From Levilactobacillus spicheri DSM 15429 (lineage in GTDB: Bacteria > Bacillota > Bacilli > Lactobacillales > Lactobacillaceae): a stretch of DNA of 37,318 bases. The DNA lies in NCBI RefSeq assembly GCF_001435095.1, contig NZ_AZFC01000028.1, positions 32,828 to 70,145 on the forward strand. Direction: 5' to 3'. Below, one piece after another: positions 1-7,385 of the stretch (the first letter of the stretch is position 1; each line of letters opens with the position of its first letter). The notes under the pieces are model-generated. The model did no database searches. It saw nothing but the letters and a program-made list of their open reading frames with translations, and was not told the origin of the DNA. Both the position numbers and the translations under genes were made by a program.

Positions 1-469
1 GCTGGTCACCATCATCAAGAACTACAACGCCGTCACCCTGACGCTGATCTTCTCCATCTTCTACTGGGAAGGCACGTCACGGCTGATCCGGTCACGGACC
101 CTCTCCGAATCGGAGAAGGACTACGTCGCCGCCTCAAAGACCTCCGGGACCAGCAACTTCAAGATCATCTTCCGCGAGATCATGCCGAACATTTCCTCGC
201 TGCTGATCGTCGACACCACCCTCTCCTTCGCCGAAAACATCGGGGTTGAAACGGGGCTGTCCTACCTGGGCTTCGGGTTACCGATTCAGACCCCGTCCCT
301 CGGGACCATGATCTCCAACGCCAACGACCCCAACAACATCACCCAATACTGGTGGACCTGGTTGCCGGCCGCTTTGGAAATCATCATTCTTTGTTTATCC
401 ATTAGCTACATTGGTCAAGTTATTCGGCGGGCCGCCGATGCGTCACAACGGCAAGGTGCCGCGGACTAA
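1..469 (+). CDS. oppC: Oligopeptide ABC transporter permease, C-terminal part (OppC-like)
   Basis: The gene is cut by the left edge; the open frame runs from base 2 to the TAA at 467-469. It encodes the last ~155 residues of a binding-protein-dependent transport permease of the DppC/OppC family, an inner-membrane channel subunit for peptide import. The visible part contains the cytoplasmic EAA loop (DYVAASKTSGTSNFKIIF followed by REIMPN), which docks on the ATPase subunits. Two hydrophobic segments follow, around LSFAENIGVETGLSYLGFGL and LEIIILCLSISYIG. The conserved GLSYLGFGLP stretch before the last helix is typical of OppC. The matching substrate-binding protein starts 155 bases downstream on the same strand, so this is the tail of an opp operon. 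The ATG at 182 is internal, because homology continues upstream of it. Confidence 0.88.
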   Translation, partial: LVTIIKNYNAVTLTLIFSIFYWEGTSRLIRSRTLSESEKDYVAASKTSGTSNFKIIFREIMPNISSLLIVDTTLSFAENIGVETGLSYLGFGLPIQTPSLGTMISNANDPNNITQYWWTWLPAALEIIILCLSISYIGQVIRRAADASQRQGAAD

Positions 470-624
470 CGACCCATTTGCTAAGTTAAAAAATCACCCA
501 TCATTTGAGGAGATGGTGCCACCTCAGTCAGCTCCACACCGCAGTACCCAACGCCGATTCCTGAGGAGAAATCCCCGTTGGCTCAGCTTGATGCCACACA
601 CATAACGCAAGGGGGAAATATCAT
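470..624. other. Spacer between oppC and oppA
   Basis: A 155-base gap holding no convincing gene. It contains two short imperfect hairpins, around 508-526 (GAGG ... CCTC) and around 561-586 (CTGAG ... CTCAG), without T-runs. They may tune expression of the binding protein relative to the permease. No strong promoter is visible. The binding protein's ribosome binding site AAGGGGGA lies at about 609-617. Confidence 0.35.
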
Positions 625-2439
625 ATGGTTAAAAAGAAACTTGTACTCTCGGCGATGGCCGTCTTAGCGACCCTGAGTCTCGCCGCATGTTCCAGCAAGA
701 AGTCCTCATCCCAGTCCGCTGGGACGACGGCTTCCGTCAAGTTATCCACGAATTATAACAATACATCGAAGACTGATTCCAGCGCCACCAAGAACGGCAC
801 GCTGAAGTTAGCCGAAGTCAACGACTCCCCATTCCAAGGGATTTCAGACCCCGTCTTAGCGTCCAACGCTGAAGACGCCGACGTCTTTGCGCCCGGTGGC
901 AGTGGCAACCTGTTCAACGTCGACAAGAACTTTAAGATCATCGACGGTGGGCTGGCTAACCAACGTTTAAGCCGGAAGAACAAGACCGCGACGATCACCT
1001 TACGGAAGAACGCCAAGTGGTCTAACGGCATGAAGGTCACGGCCAAGGACATCGAGTACGCCTACGAAGTTGTTGCCAACAAGAACACCACTTCGCAACA
1101 GTACTCCACCGACTACAACGCCATCAAGGGGATGGCCGCCTACCACGCTGGCAAGGCCAAGACGATTTCCGGAATCACCTACCCTGACGGTCAAAAGGGC
1201 CGGTCAGTGGTTATCCACTTCACCAAGATGTCGCCTTCCATGAAGTTCTCTGGTAACTCCTTCATCTGGGGCACCGTTGAACCTTACGAATACATCAAGA
1301 ACGTCCCGATCGCCAAGTTGGCTTCCTCGAAGCAAGTCCGGAAGAACCCAATCTTCACGGGTCCTTACAAGTTGGATAAGGTCGTCGAAGGTGAATCGAC
1401 CAGCTGGTCCCCGAACAAGTACTACTACGGGAAGAAAGCGCAAATTGGTCACATCTCCATCAACGTCGTTTCCTCAAACAACATCGACAAGGCCATCCAA
1501 TCCAAGAAGTATGACGCCGCTGTGCCAAACAATGCTGGTAACCTGGGTGGGACCGACTACAAGAACTTGAAGAACCTAAAGAACTACAAGATCGTCGGTC
1601 AATCCGCGTTGAGTTACAGCTACTTCGCCTTCAACTTGGGGTACTACAACACCAAGACGGGCAAGAACGTCTCCGATCCAAACGCCAAGATGGCCAACAA
1701 GAGTTTACGTCAAGCCATGATGTACGCCTTGAACCAAGACCAGATTCTCAAGAAGTTCGGGAACGGGGTCTCATGGCGGGCCAACACCTTGATTCCACCA
1801 GTCTTCCAGAAGTACTACGATGCTTCCGAAAAGGGCTACGCTTTGAACATGAAGAAGGCCAAGGCACTGTTGGACAAGGCCGGTTACAAGAAGCGTAACG
1901 GTAGCAAGTGGCGTTCCGATCCTAAGGGCAAGGCTTTGAAGATCTACTTCGGTGCCATGACCAGTAACGCTGCCAACACCGCTTCGTACCAAGACTACCT
2001 GCAACAATGGCACAAGTTGGGCTTGAACGTTCAATACACCGGTGGTAAGCCGATGGAAATGAACAGCTTCTACGACACCCTGCAGAAGCCTAAGCAAAAC
2101 AAGATGGACATCTGGATCGGTGCTTTGAGCACGTCTTCAGAACCTTCACAATCACAATTGTACGGTGAATCTGCCGCCTTCAACATGGGTCACTTCGTTA
2201 CGAAGAAGAACACGCAGTTGATCAACGCCATGAACGACAACTCTGCTTGGAACGATACCAAGCGGACCAAGACGTTCAAGGAATGGCAGAAGTACATGAA
2301 CGAACAAGCCGCCGTTGTCGGCAACAAGTTCAGTTACGCATGGACGCCAGTTAACAAGCGGGTCAAGGGCTTCAACGTCTCCCCTGCTAACAACGAGTTC
2401 TACAGTAACCTGACGTTGACGTCTTCGAAGCTTCAATAG
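625..2439 (+). CDS. oppA: Peptide ABC transporter substrate-binding lipoprotein (OppA family)
   Basis: A 604-residue extracellular solute-binding protein of family 5 (SBP_bac_5), which captures oligopeptides and delivers them to the OppBC channel. The N-terminus is a lipoprotein signal: MVKKK, a hydrophobic stretch, then the lipobox LAAC with the acylated Cys at residue 22, followed by a Ser/Lys-rich linker. The mature domain has family features such as TLRKNAKWSNGMKVTAKDIE near residue 130 and LRQAMMYALNQDQI near residue 363. The start is set by a strong AAGGGGGA ribosome binding site 8 bases upstream. The codons are restricted and C-ending (AAG, AAC, TAC), as in highly expressed lactobacillus genes. 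A perfect terminator follows. It is probably the last gene of the opp operon begun off the left edge. Confidence 0.93.
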   Translation: MVKKKLVLSAMAVLATLSLAACSSKKSSSQSAGTTASVKLSTNYNNTSKTDSSATKNGTLKLAEVNDSPFQGISDPVLASNAEDADVFAPGGSGNLFNVDKNFKIIDGGLANQRLSRKNKTATITLRKNAKWSNGMKVTAKDIEYAYEVVANKNTTSQQYSTDYNAIKGMAAYHAGKAKTISGITYPDGQKGRSVVIHFTKMSPSMKFSGNSFIWGTVEPYEYIKNVPIAKLASSKQVRKNPIFTGPYKLDKVVEGESTSWSPNKYYYGKKAQIGHISINVVSSNNIDKAIQSKKYDAAVPNNAGNLGGTDYKNLKNLKNYKIVGQSALSYSYFAFNLGYYNTKTGKNVSDPNAKMANKSLRQAMMYALNQDQILKKFGNGVSWRANTLIPPVFQKYYDASEKGYALNMKKAKALLDKAGYKKRNGSKWRSDPKGKALKIYFGAMTSNAANTASYQDYLQQWHKLGLNVQYTGGKPMEMNSFYDTLQKPKQNKMDIWIGALSTSSEPSQSQLYGESAAFNMGHFVTKKNTQLINAMNDNSAWNDTKRTKTFKEWQKYMNEQAAVVGNKFSYAWTPVNKRVKGFNVSPANNEFYSNLTLTSSKLQ

Positions 2440-2467
2440 TTCTCGCATCATCCGTTTCATCAAATTT

Positions 2468-2510
2468 AAAAGTGGTGCCGAATCCCGTGAGATTCGGCAC
2501 CACTTTTTTT
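2468..2510 (+). terminator. Rho-independent terminator of oppA
   Basis: Perfect 17-bp stem: AAAAGTGGTGCCGAATC (2468-2484) and its complement at 2491-2507, six-base loop CCGTGA, then T-run. It lies 28 bases after the oppA stop. The A-run on the left could also let it work for leftward transcripts. Confidence 0.95.
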
Positions 2511-2539
2511 GGCGTTGTTTGAATTCTAATTAGTGGTCG

Positions 2540-2706
2540 CTGTCGATTGCTTCCGCTCAGCTGGGCCGTGACGACCGTGGGCACGAATTCAAGCCACGCA
2601 GAGCCCACGTGTCTTGAAGCTCGGCCTTGTGGTAAGCCAGCTAAAGAACGCTGACTAACCACAACTTCACGGTCTGGGCCCAGCTGAGCTCCAGCAATCT
2701 TGATGA
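2540..2706 (+). repeat. Three-stem structured intergenic repeat, copy 1
   Basis: One of three ~155-nt copies of the same element (others at 24114-24280 and 37153-37318). The ends are imperfect inverted repeats: GATTGCT-TCC-GCTCAGC at the left and GCTGAGC-TCC-AGCAATC at the right. Outer stem: GCTCAGCTGGGCC (2555-2567) pairs with 2677-2689, and ACCGTG (2574-2579) pairs with CACGGT (2668-2673). Inside are two hairpins. The first has TTCAAG with CTTGAA, a C/T mismatch, then CACG with CGTG (2588-2618). The second has TTGTGGT (2627-2633) with ACCACAA (2658-2664) and an A/A mismatch. No protein frame is supported. It resembles a MITE or another palindromic repeat, or a structured RNA. It lies between converging genes. 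Confidence 0.85.
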
Positions 2707-2816
2707 TGGTGGGTCGTCCCATTACTTGGTCTTCCCCACCACGGTCGCCGAGTGGCGTTGACGTTCTCTCACGGCTACGGATACCTATCCCCCGTGAAAC
2801 CAGCCACACCGACCGA

Positions 2817-2852
2817 ACAGGCTTGCCTTCCTAATTCACTAGCAAGGCCTGT
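2817..2852. other. Hairpin between oppA repeat and ABC permease
   Basis: ACAGGC-TTGC and GCAA-GGCCTGT can form a ten-pair stem with a one-base bulge and a 15-base loop, right after the stop of the leftward ABC permease gene (stop at 2861). It lacks a T-run on either strand, so it is at best a weak terminator or an RNA-stabilising hairpin. The stretch 2707-2816 between the repeat and this hairpin shows nothing I can assign. Confidence 0.4.
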
Positions 2853-2860
2853 GGCTCGCC

Positions 2861-3628
2861 CTAATACCGGGCTTCTACCCAGTGCTGAAGTAAGTACACG
2901 TTCACGGCCGCCATGACGGCCGTAACGGCGGTGAGGATGCCTAGGCTCAAGGCGATGGCCGCGTTATTCGAGACGCCGCTCACGATGGGCCCCGCCAGCT
3001 GCAGCAGCCACTTGCCCATCCAGATCAGGGCCACGATGACCACCACGGCCAAGATGAAGCGGACGATGCGCTGTTGCACGTTGGGCAAGACGGCGCTCAA
3101 CGCGGTGGTCAGCAGGTGAATCAGCGTGATCATCACCCACATCCAGACGATCAGCACGACGATGAAGAGGGTCGTGTAGAGGACCATTTCAAAGAAGTGC
3201 CGCTCCCCCATGGCCGCCTGACCGCCCTGCCAGACCTGCACCAGAACGCCGTGCAGGTCGCTGGCGTGGCCGGCAAGAAAGCCCAGCCCCATCACCAGGG
3301 CCTTGACCGCCACGAAGTAGCCAAACGCCACGAACGAGGTCAGCAGGCTGGTCAGGTACAGGCGCGTGTCGGTCACTGGCAGTAACCGGTAGCTGTCGCG
3401 GGTCAGGTCGTGCTCGGTGTGAAAGGCCAGCCAGATGAAGACCACCGTGCCCAGGCCGAAGCCGACGCCCATGGTGCTGTTCGCCAGGTCGACCTTGCCC
3501 CAGCCCTCGCTGAAGCCGGTCAGACCGACGCTCGCCACCACCATCAGGCCGTACAGGCCCAGGATCCAGTTGGCAATGCGAAATTTTGGCCACCAGAGGG
3601 CCTTGAACGTTGCACTAAAGTTCGTCAT
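2861..3628 (-). CDS. ABC transporter membrane subunit (ABC-2-like permease)
   Basis: A 255-residue integral membrane protein with six predicted hydrophobic helices (about residues 20-40, 55-70, 92-115, 148-175, 195-215, 222-245). It has no recognisable catalytic motif. It is the last gene of a leftward four-gene operon and directly follows the ABC ATPase, overlapping its end by 14 bases. It is therefore most likely the membrane half of that transporter. I chose the ATG at 3626-3628 because it has a GGGGAG ribosome binding site (about 3636-3641). The longer frame upstream would run far into the ATPase gene without such a site. Substrate unknown; ATPase-permease pairs with a GntR/YtrA-type regulator are often linked to cell-envelope stress or antimicrobial export. 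Confidence 0.8.
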   Translation of the reverse strand: MTNFSATFKALWWPKFRIANWILGLYGLMVVASVGLTGFSEGWGKVDLANSTMGVGFGLGTVVFIWLAFHTEHDLTRDSYRLLPVTDTRLYLTSLLTSFVAFGYFVAVKALVMGLGFLAGHASDLHGVLVQVWQGGQAAMGERHFFEMVLYTTLFIVVLIVWMWVMITLIHLLTTALSAVLPNVQQRIVRFILAVVVIVALIWMGKWLLQLAGPIVSGVSNNAAIALSLGILTAVTAVMAAVNVYLLQHWVEARY

Positions 3629-4334
3629 CGTGAATCTCCCCTTCGTAAATGCCTTCGTAGAACGCCTCGACCCCGATGCCGAAGTCCTGGCGAATCGCCT
3701 CACTGCTCTTATGGGCCACCACCGTCTGGTCCTTGACCACCACGACCTCGTCTAAGAGCGGCGCAATCTCGGTGACGTAGTGGTCACTGATCAGCATGGT
3801 GGCCTCCGGCTGCTTCCAACGGATGATGCTGCCGATGATGCGTTTGCGACTCATGCTGTCGATACCGGCGAACGGCTCGTCCAGCAGGTACACGCGGGCC
3901 TGACGGGCCAGGGTCAGCGCGATGATGAACTTCTCGCGCATCCCCCGCGACAGCTGATTCAAGGCCAGGTCGTCGTCCAATTGCAGGAAGGTGATCAGGT
4001 CCAGGTACTTCTGCGCGGCGAAGTCCGGGTAGACGGCCGCGTAGAAGTCGGCGACCTCCCGCAGCTTCATCCCGGGCCGAAAGCCCTGCAGGTGTTCCGT
4101 GAAGCTCAGGTTGGCCCGCCGTTGCGGCCCCCGGGTGGCCCCGGCCACGGCGATGTTGCCGTGATTGCCCTTGGCCAGGTCGGCCAACAGCCGCATCAGC
4201 GTGGTCTTGCCGGCGCCGTTTTCCCCTAACAGCCCGACGACCCGCCCCGTGGCAATGGTCAGATTCACGTCGGCCAAAATCGTTTTGTAGTTCTTGCGAT
4301 ACGTCAAATCCGTGATCTCAATGGCGTTCGTCAT
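3615..4334 (-). CDS. ABC transporter ATP-binding protein
   Basis: A 239-residue cytoplasmic ATPase of the ABC superfamily. Visible motifs: Walker A GENGAGKT (residues 37-44), a variant signature LSRGM (128-132, canonical LSGGQ), Walker B VYLLDEP (148-154) and the H-loop LISDHY with His185. The canonical Q-loop glutamine is not obvious near LSFTEH (76-81). The start ATG overlaps the stop of the upstream GntR gene (ATGA), showing translational coupling, and the end overlaps the permease start. This is the YtrB-like arrangement of regulator, ATPase and permease. Substrate cannot be told from sequence. Confidence 0.9.
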   Translation of the reverse strand: MTNAIEITDLTYRKNYKTILADVNLTIATGRVVGLLGENGAGKTTLMRLLADLAKGNHGNIAVAGATRGPQRRANLSFTEHLQGFRPGMKLREVADFYAAVYPDFAAQKYLDLITFLQLDDDLALNQLSRGMREKFIIALTLARQARVYLLDEPFAGIDSMSRKRIIGSIIRWKQPEATMLISDHYVTEIAPLLDEVVVVKDQTVVAHKSSEAIRQDFGIGVEAFYEGIYEGEIHDDEL

Positions 4335-4702
4335 GATGTTTCCCCCTTCGATTCAATGTAAGTCTGGACGGCTTGCACCACGGCCGCATCGTCCAGTCGC
4401 AGCGCGTGCAACTGTGTATACAGCGCCGCGACGTCCTGCACGATCAACCGGTGCTTCAGCGCGGCGATTTTCGCCACGTCTTCCGTGACGAAGTTGCCCC
4501 GACCGCGTTTCGCGTCCAAAATCCCCTCCGTGACCATCTCGCTCAGCGCCCGTTGTGCGGTATTCACGTTCACGGTCAGATCGACCGCGACCTGTCGCAC
4601 GGCGGGCAGCTTGGCACCAGGCGCGAGTTCCCCCGCGATTATCTGGTGGTAAAACATAGTCTTGATCTGATAATAAATCGGCACCTTGTCGTCAAATTGC
4701 AT
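4331..4702 (-). CDS. GntR family regulator, YtrA subfamily
   Basis: A 123-residue DNA-binding protein. The N-terminal winged helix starts with MQFDDKVPIYYQI and contains the GntR core LPAVRQVAVDLTVNVNTAQRA. A short helical C-terminal tail replaces the usual ligand domain, as in the YtrA subfamily. I place the start at the ATG at 4700-4702. The longer TTG-initiated frame would use the GGGGGAA that serves as this ATG's ribosome binding site. It sits between the small membrane protein gene and the ABC ATPase and overlaps the latter by four bases. It is probably an autorepressor of the operon through the palindrome at 5021-5048. Confidence 0.88.
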   Translation of the reverse strand: MQFDDKVPIYYQIKTMFYHQIIAGELAPGAKLPAVRQVAVDLTVNVNTAQRALSEMVTEGILDAKRGRGNFVTEDVAKIAALKHRLIVQDVAALYTQLHALRLDDAAVVQAVQTYIESKGETS

Positions 4703-4752
4703 GATCAGTTCCCCCAATCGTGTTCATTCAATCGTCAACAGTCAGCTCCGAG

Positions 4753-4992
4753 CTACCGCTGGGCCGTGGCCCCCATCAACAAGACGATCACGGCCAACAC
4801 CGTGACCAGGGTCAACGACCACAGCAGCGTCAGTACCGGCGCTTGACTCAACAAGACGTAGGTCCCGCCCCCCAGCAGGACCAACGTCGGTAACACGGCC
4901 ACGCCCCACTTGACGCGTAGCCGCGGGGCGACCCCCTTCTGAACGAACAGAATCACCACAAACAGACACAGCATCGCTAAATTCGGTGTCAT
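4753..4992 (-). CDS. Small membrane protein of unknown function, first gene of the ABC operon
   Basis: A 79-residue protein with three hydrophobic stretches (residues 3-17, 28-49 and 52-75) and basic residues between the first two. I do not recognise the family. A GGGGAGG ribosome binding site lies 7-10 bases before the ATG, which supports a real gene. It starts the leftward operon, 50 bases before the GntR gene and just downstream of the predicted operator. It may be an accessory subunit of the ABC exporter or a stress-related membrane peptide; the sequence does not decide. Confidence 0.7.
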   Translation of the reverse strand: MTPNLAMLCLFVVILFVQKGVAPRLRVKWGVAVLPTLVLLGGGTYVLLSQAPVLTLLWSLTLVTVLAVIVLLMGATAQR

Positions 4993-5020
4993 TCTTTCAA
5001 CCTCCCCAGGTTATACTGAA

Positions 5021-5090
5021 ATAGTGTTCTATTTATCTATTACACTATAGCACGATACAATCCTTCCCGCAATCCCCCCGAGTCCCTTTT
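5021..5090 (-). promoter_or_regulatory. Promoter and GntR-type operator of the ABC operon
   Basis: On the minus strand an extended -10 TGC-TATAGT is seen at about 5045-5053, with a weak TTGCGG -35 box 17 bases upstream. Overlapping the -10 and start region is an inverted repeat, ATAGTGT (5021-5027) and ACACTAT (5042-5048). This TAGTGT-N-ACACTA pattern is the kind bound by YtrA-type GntR repressors, so the operon's own GntR protein is the likely ligand. Confidence 0.65.
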
Positions 5091-5148
5091 TGGCCTCATC
5101 CGGGCCGTCCGCAGGGAAATTTCGGTGATATTACCCCCAAATTTGCGG

Positions 5149-5230
5149 TATAATAACCCCATCAAGACGTTGTCGGGGTCTGAGTCTGACAGACCGATCA
5201 GTGACGCACATCCCTCGTCTTTTCAGTCTT
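5149..5230 (+). ncRNA. Possible structured leader or small RNA upstream of the stress protein gene
   Basis: A TATAAT box at 5149-5154 is followed by a foldable stretch. AAGACG (5164-5169) pairs with CGTCTT (5216-5221), GGGG pairs with TCCC inside, and an inner hairpin GGTCTG (5177-5182) pairs with CAGACC (5190-5195). T-rich sequence follows (5218-5234). It could be a short terminated RNA or part of a long usp leader. Conserved structured RNAs are known upstream of usp genes in lactobacilli (the lacto-usp motif). I cannot confirm membership by eye, and the -35 box is poor. Confidence 0.28.
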
Positions 5231-5260
5231 TTTCAACATAGTCACTGTTAAATTAAGGGC

Positions 5261-5288
5261 TTACACCACCGGCAATAAATGATATAGT
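5261..5288 (+). promoter_or_regulatory. Promoter of the universal stress protein gene
   Basis: TTACAC (5261-5266), 16-base spacer, TGA-TATAGT (-10 at 5283-5288). It lies about 44 bases before the ATG at 5332, whose ribosome binding site is GAAGGGG. Confidence 0.6.
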
Positions 5289-5331
5289 AGAAGTAGGATT
5301 TCTATATGCATCGTGAAGGGGTGGCATCCAT

Positions 5332-5790
5332 ATGTTACAACAATATAAAAACATTCTAGTTCCCGTTGACGGTTCCAAAGCAACGCAACCGGTCCTTGAG
5401 AAAGCCATTGAAGTCGCAAAGCGTAACCAGACTCATCTGGATATCTTAAACGTGCTGGAAGTCAACCAATTCAGCGATACTTACGGTGGCGCTGTCAGTG
5501 GCGACGTCATTTACAAGTTATCGCAAGACGTTCAGGACCGCCTGGACGACTTGAAGCAACAGGCGATCAACGCCGGCGTCAAGGACGTCAGCATCCACGT
5601 TCGGTTCGGTAACCCCAAGCCGGTTATCGCCCGTGAATTCCCAGCGGACCACGATACCGAATTAATCGTGATCGGCTCGACCGGGCTGACCGCCGTTGAA
5701 CGCTTAATGGTCGGCTCCGTCACCAACTACGTCAGCCGTTCCGCCATTTGCGACGTCTTGATCGTGAAGCCCGAAGACGTGGCGAACTAA
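5332..5790 (+). CDS. Universal stress protein, UspA family
   Basis: A 152-residue cytoplasmic protein with the Usp fold. The N-terminal strand and loop NILVPVDGS are typical, with the Asp that contacts ATP in ATP-binding Usps. The C-terminal ATP-binding signature is complete: GSTGLTAVERLMVGSVT fits G-2x-G-9x-G-S/T. An ATP-binding type of Usp is therefore likely, with a stress-adaptation role. It is a single-gene unit with its own promoter, a GAAGGGG ribosome binding site and a strong terminator. Confidence 0.93.
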   Translation: MLQQYKNILVPVDGSKATQPVLEKAIEVAKRNQTHLDILNVLEVNQFSDTYGGAVSGDVIYKLSQDVQDRLDDLKQQAINAGVKDVSIHVRFGNPKPVIAREFPADHDTELIVIGSTGLTAVERLMVGSVTNYVSRSAICDVLIVKPEDVAN

Positions 5791-5812
5791 GCCTTAATCT
5801 TGATGATTTCGT

Positions 5813-5844
5813 GAGTCTGGGACCTTGGTCCCGGGCTCTTTTTT
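5813..5844 (+). terminator. Terminator of the universal stress protein gene
   Basis: GAGTCTGGGACC (5813-5824) pairs with GGTCCCGGGCTC (5827-5838), with one G-T pair and a two-base gap, followed by six T's. Confidence 0.9.
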
Positions 5845-5888
5845 GTGACGTGAGCGCGCCACGTCAACCCCGAAAGGAGATTTTCGCC

Positions 5889-6788
5889 ATGCACTGGTCC
5901 TATACCCGGGTCTTACCCCCCACCACGCCGCCGCAACCCCTGCGGCAATTACTGACCGCCTGGCTGCTGCCGAGCCACCTGGTCCACAGCCTACGGGTCG
6001 CCCAACGGGTCCTGGTCAACGGGACGTATCGGTCGATGAACCAGCTGGTCCGGCCCGGCGACCAGCTCAGCCTGACCTTTCTGCCCGCCGACTTCACGCA
6101 CCCCTTCCCCGACGTGGCCCCCGACAGCGCGGCCACCGTGTCCGTGCTGTACGAGACGGCCGACCTGCTGGTCATCAACAAGACCCGTGGCAGTAAGACC
6201 CATCCCAACCAACCGGGTGAGCGGGGCACCACCTTGAACCACGTCGCCGCGTACCTGGGGTCTGACCAACCCGGGCCCTACATTTTAAGCCGGTTGGACC
6301 AGGAGACCACCGGGGCCCTGCTGATGACCAAGACGCCGGCCGTGGTGCCCATCATGGTCCGCAACATCGCCGAAAAGCGCGTCCAGCGGACTTACCTGGC
6401 CTGGGTCCACGGGAATTTGGCCGGGACGGGGACCTTCGACGCCCCCATCGGCCGCGACCCGCGGGACAAGCGCAAACGCCAGGTCAACGGCCTGCACGCC
6501 CAGCGCGCCATCACCCACTACCAGGTCGTCGACCACCAGCCGGGCGCCACGTTGGTGCGGCTCTGGCTGGAGACCGGCCGGACCCACCAGCTGCGGGTCC
6601 ACCTGGCCGCCAGCGGCCACCCGTTGATGGGCGATCCACTCTACGGGCCGGCGAACGACCGGAACCGGCTACGCCTGCACTGCTGGCGTCTGGCCTTTCC
6701 CCAGCCCTTTACCCTGGCGGACAACGCCCCGACCGTGGTCACGGCCCCGGTCCCGGACGACTTCAATGAGTTGACCCGTTGTCCTTAA
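5889..6788 (+). CDS. RluA family pseudouridine synthase
   Basis: A 299-residue enzyme that isomerises specific uridines of RNA to pseudouridine. The catalytic motif SRLDQETTGALL carries the nucleophilic Asp137. Other family motifs are LLVINKTRGSKTHP near residue 93 and TGRTHQLRVHLAASGHPLMG in the C-terminal third. An S4-like N-terminal region (VLVNGTYRSMNQLVRPGDQL) is present. The first residue of the catalytic motif is Ser rather than the usual His, a tolerated variation. The start at 5889 is chosen for its GAAAGGAG ribosome binding site; the longer upstream frame overlaps the usp gene and its terminator. The target RNA cannot be named. Confidence 0.9.
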   Translation: MHWSYTRVLPPTTPPQPLRQLLTAWLLPSHLVHSLRVAQRVLVNGTYRSMNQLVRPGDQLSLTFLPADFTHPFPDVAPDSAATVSVLYETADLLVINKTRGSKTHPNQPGERGTTLNHVAAYLGSDQPGPYILSRLDQETTGALLMTKTPAVVPIMVRNIAEKRVQRTYLAWVHGNLAGTGTFDAPIGRDPRDKRKRQVNGLHAQRAITHYQVVDHQPGATLVRLWLETGRTHQLRVHLAASGHPLMGDPLYGPANDRNRLRLHCWRLAFPQPFTLADNAPTVVTAPVPDDFNELTRCP

Positions 6789-6831
6789 CCGATTAAACCC
6801 AGCCATCGCGTACGAAACATCCGCGGATGCG

Positions 6832-6875
6832 AAAAAAGGAAGCAAATTCTCAACTTGAGAACTTACTTCCTTTTT
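6832..6875. terminator. Bidirectional terminator between the pseudouridine synthase and a membrane protein gene
   Basis: AAAAAGGAAG (6833-6842) pairs with CTTCCTTTTT (6866-6875). An inner TTCTC-AACTT-GAGAA hairpin extends the stem. A-run left and T-run right allow use by both converging transcripts. Confidence 0.85.
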
Positions 6876-6930
6876 GTGTTCAGTCAGCTTAAGTCTCGCC
6901 GAATAAACGCTGCGGCAGTGGCGCTTCACT

Positions 6931-7206
6931 TTAGGTCATACCAGCGGTCAGAACGAAGAATTTCACGAATAGGATCACCAAAGCCCCGATGCCCACGACC
7001 AGGTCGGCGCGGTTCAGGAGGTTCTTATCGCGCAGGTCCTCGAAAATCGTGAAGTGGAACTGGATCCCAATCAGGTTCAAGAAAATGGCGGCGGACAGGA
7101 TCAGGTCATTGCTGGTGGCCAGCCCCGCCACGAGAATCGCGAGGTTATAAAACAACATGACCAGCTTCAACGGGTTGGCGGGGTAATAGACGCGGCGTTC
7201 TTCCAT
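6931..7206 (-). CDS. Small integral membrane protein, function unknown
   Basis: A 91-residue protein beginning MEERRVYYPANPLKL, with three predicted membrane helices (about residues 14-30, 33-52 and 68-87). A short polar segment, FEDLRDKNLLNRAD, lies between helices two and three. I do not recognise a named family. A strong AAAGGGGGAG ribosome binding site precedes the ATG at 7204-7206. It is a single leftward gene ending at the shared terminator. Confidence 0.7.
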   Translation of the reverse strand: MEERRVYYPANPLKLVMLFYNLAILVAGLATSNDLILSAAIFLNLIGIQFHFTIFEDLRDKNLLNRADLVVGIGALVILFVKFFVLTAGMT

Positions 7207-7358
7207 GGTAAGCTCCCCCTTTAGGGCGGACTGGGCGCGGCGACCAACGTTCGGGTGCTTTAGCTAGTAGGATACCATCCCCACGGGCGCCTGTCAGGCG
7301 ATTCGCACCGGTTCGGATCTCCCCCTAACCATCATTATCAGTGGCGAACCAAGCGCAC
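7207..7358. other. Intergenic stretch left of the small RNA candidate
   Basis: The part of the 537-base gap between 7206 and 7744 that is not covered by the small RNA candidate. Apart from the ribosome binding site of the small membrane protein gene, I see no coding frame, repeat or clear promoter. Confidence 0.4.
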
Positions 7359-7385
7359 AAAAAAACCGGAGTAACCACACTCCGG
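7359..7385 (-). terminator. Minus-strand terminator of the small RNA candidate
   Basis: CCGGAGT (7366-7372) and ACTCCGG (7379-7385), loop AACCAC, with seven A's at 7359-7365, which are T's on the minus strand. It would end leftward transcripts from the promoter at 7631-7658 or read-through from the kinase operon. Confidence 0.85.

Noticed and set aside
514..523. GGTGCCACCT resembles the reverse of a T-box core on the minus strand.
   Set aside because: The following CGCG of the T-box is missing, and there is no stem I or terminator around it; the true T-box is at 34949-34962.
411..605. 64-codon frame overlapping the oppC end.
   Set aside because: Overlaps oppC in another frame and has no ribosome binding site or family resemblance.
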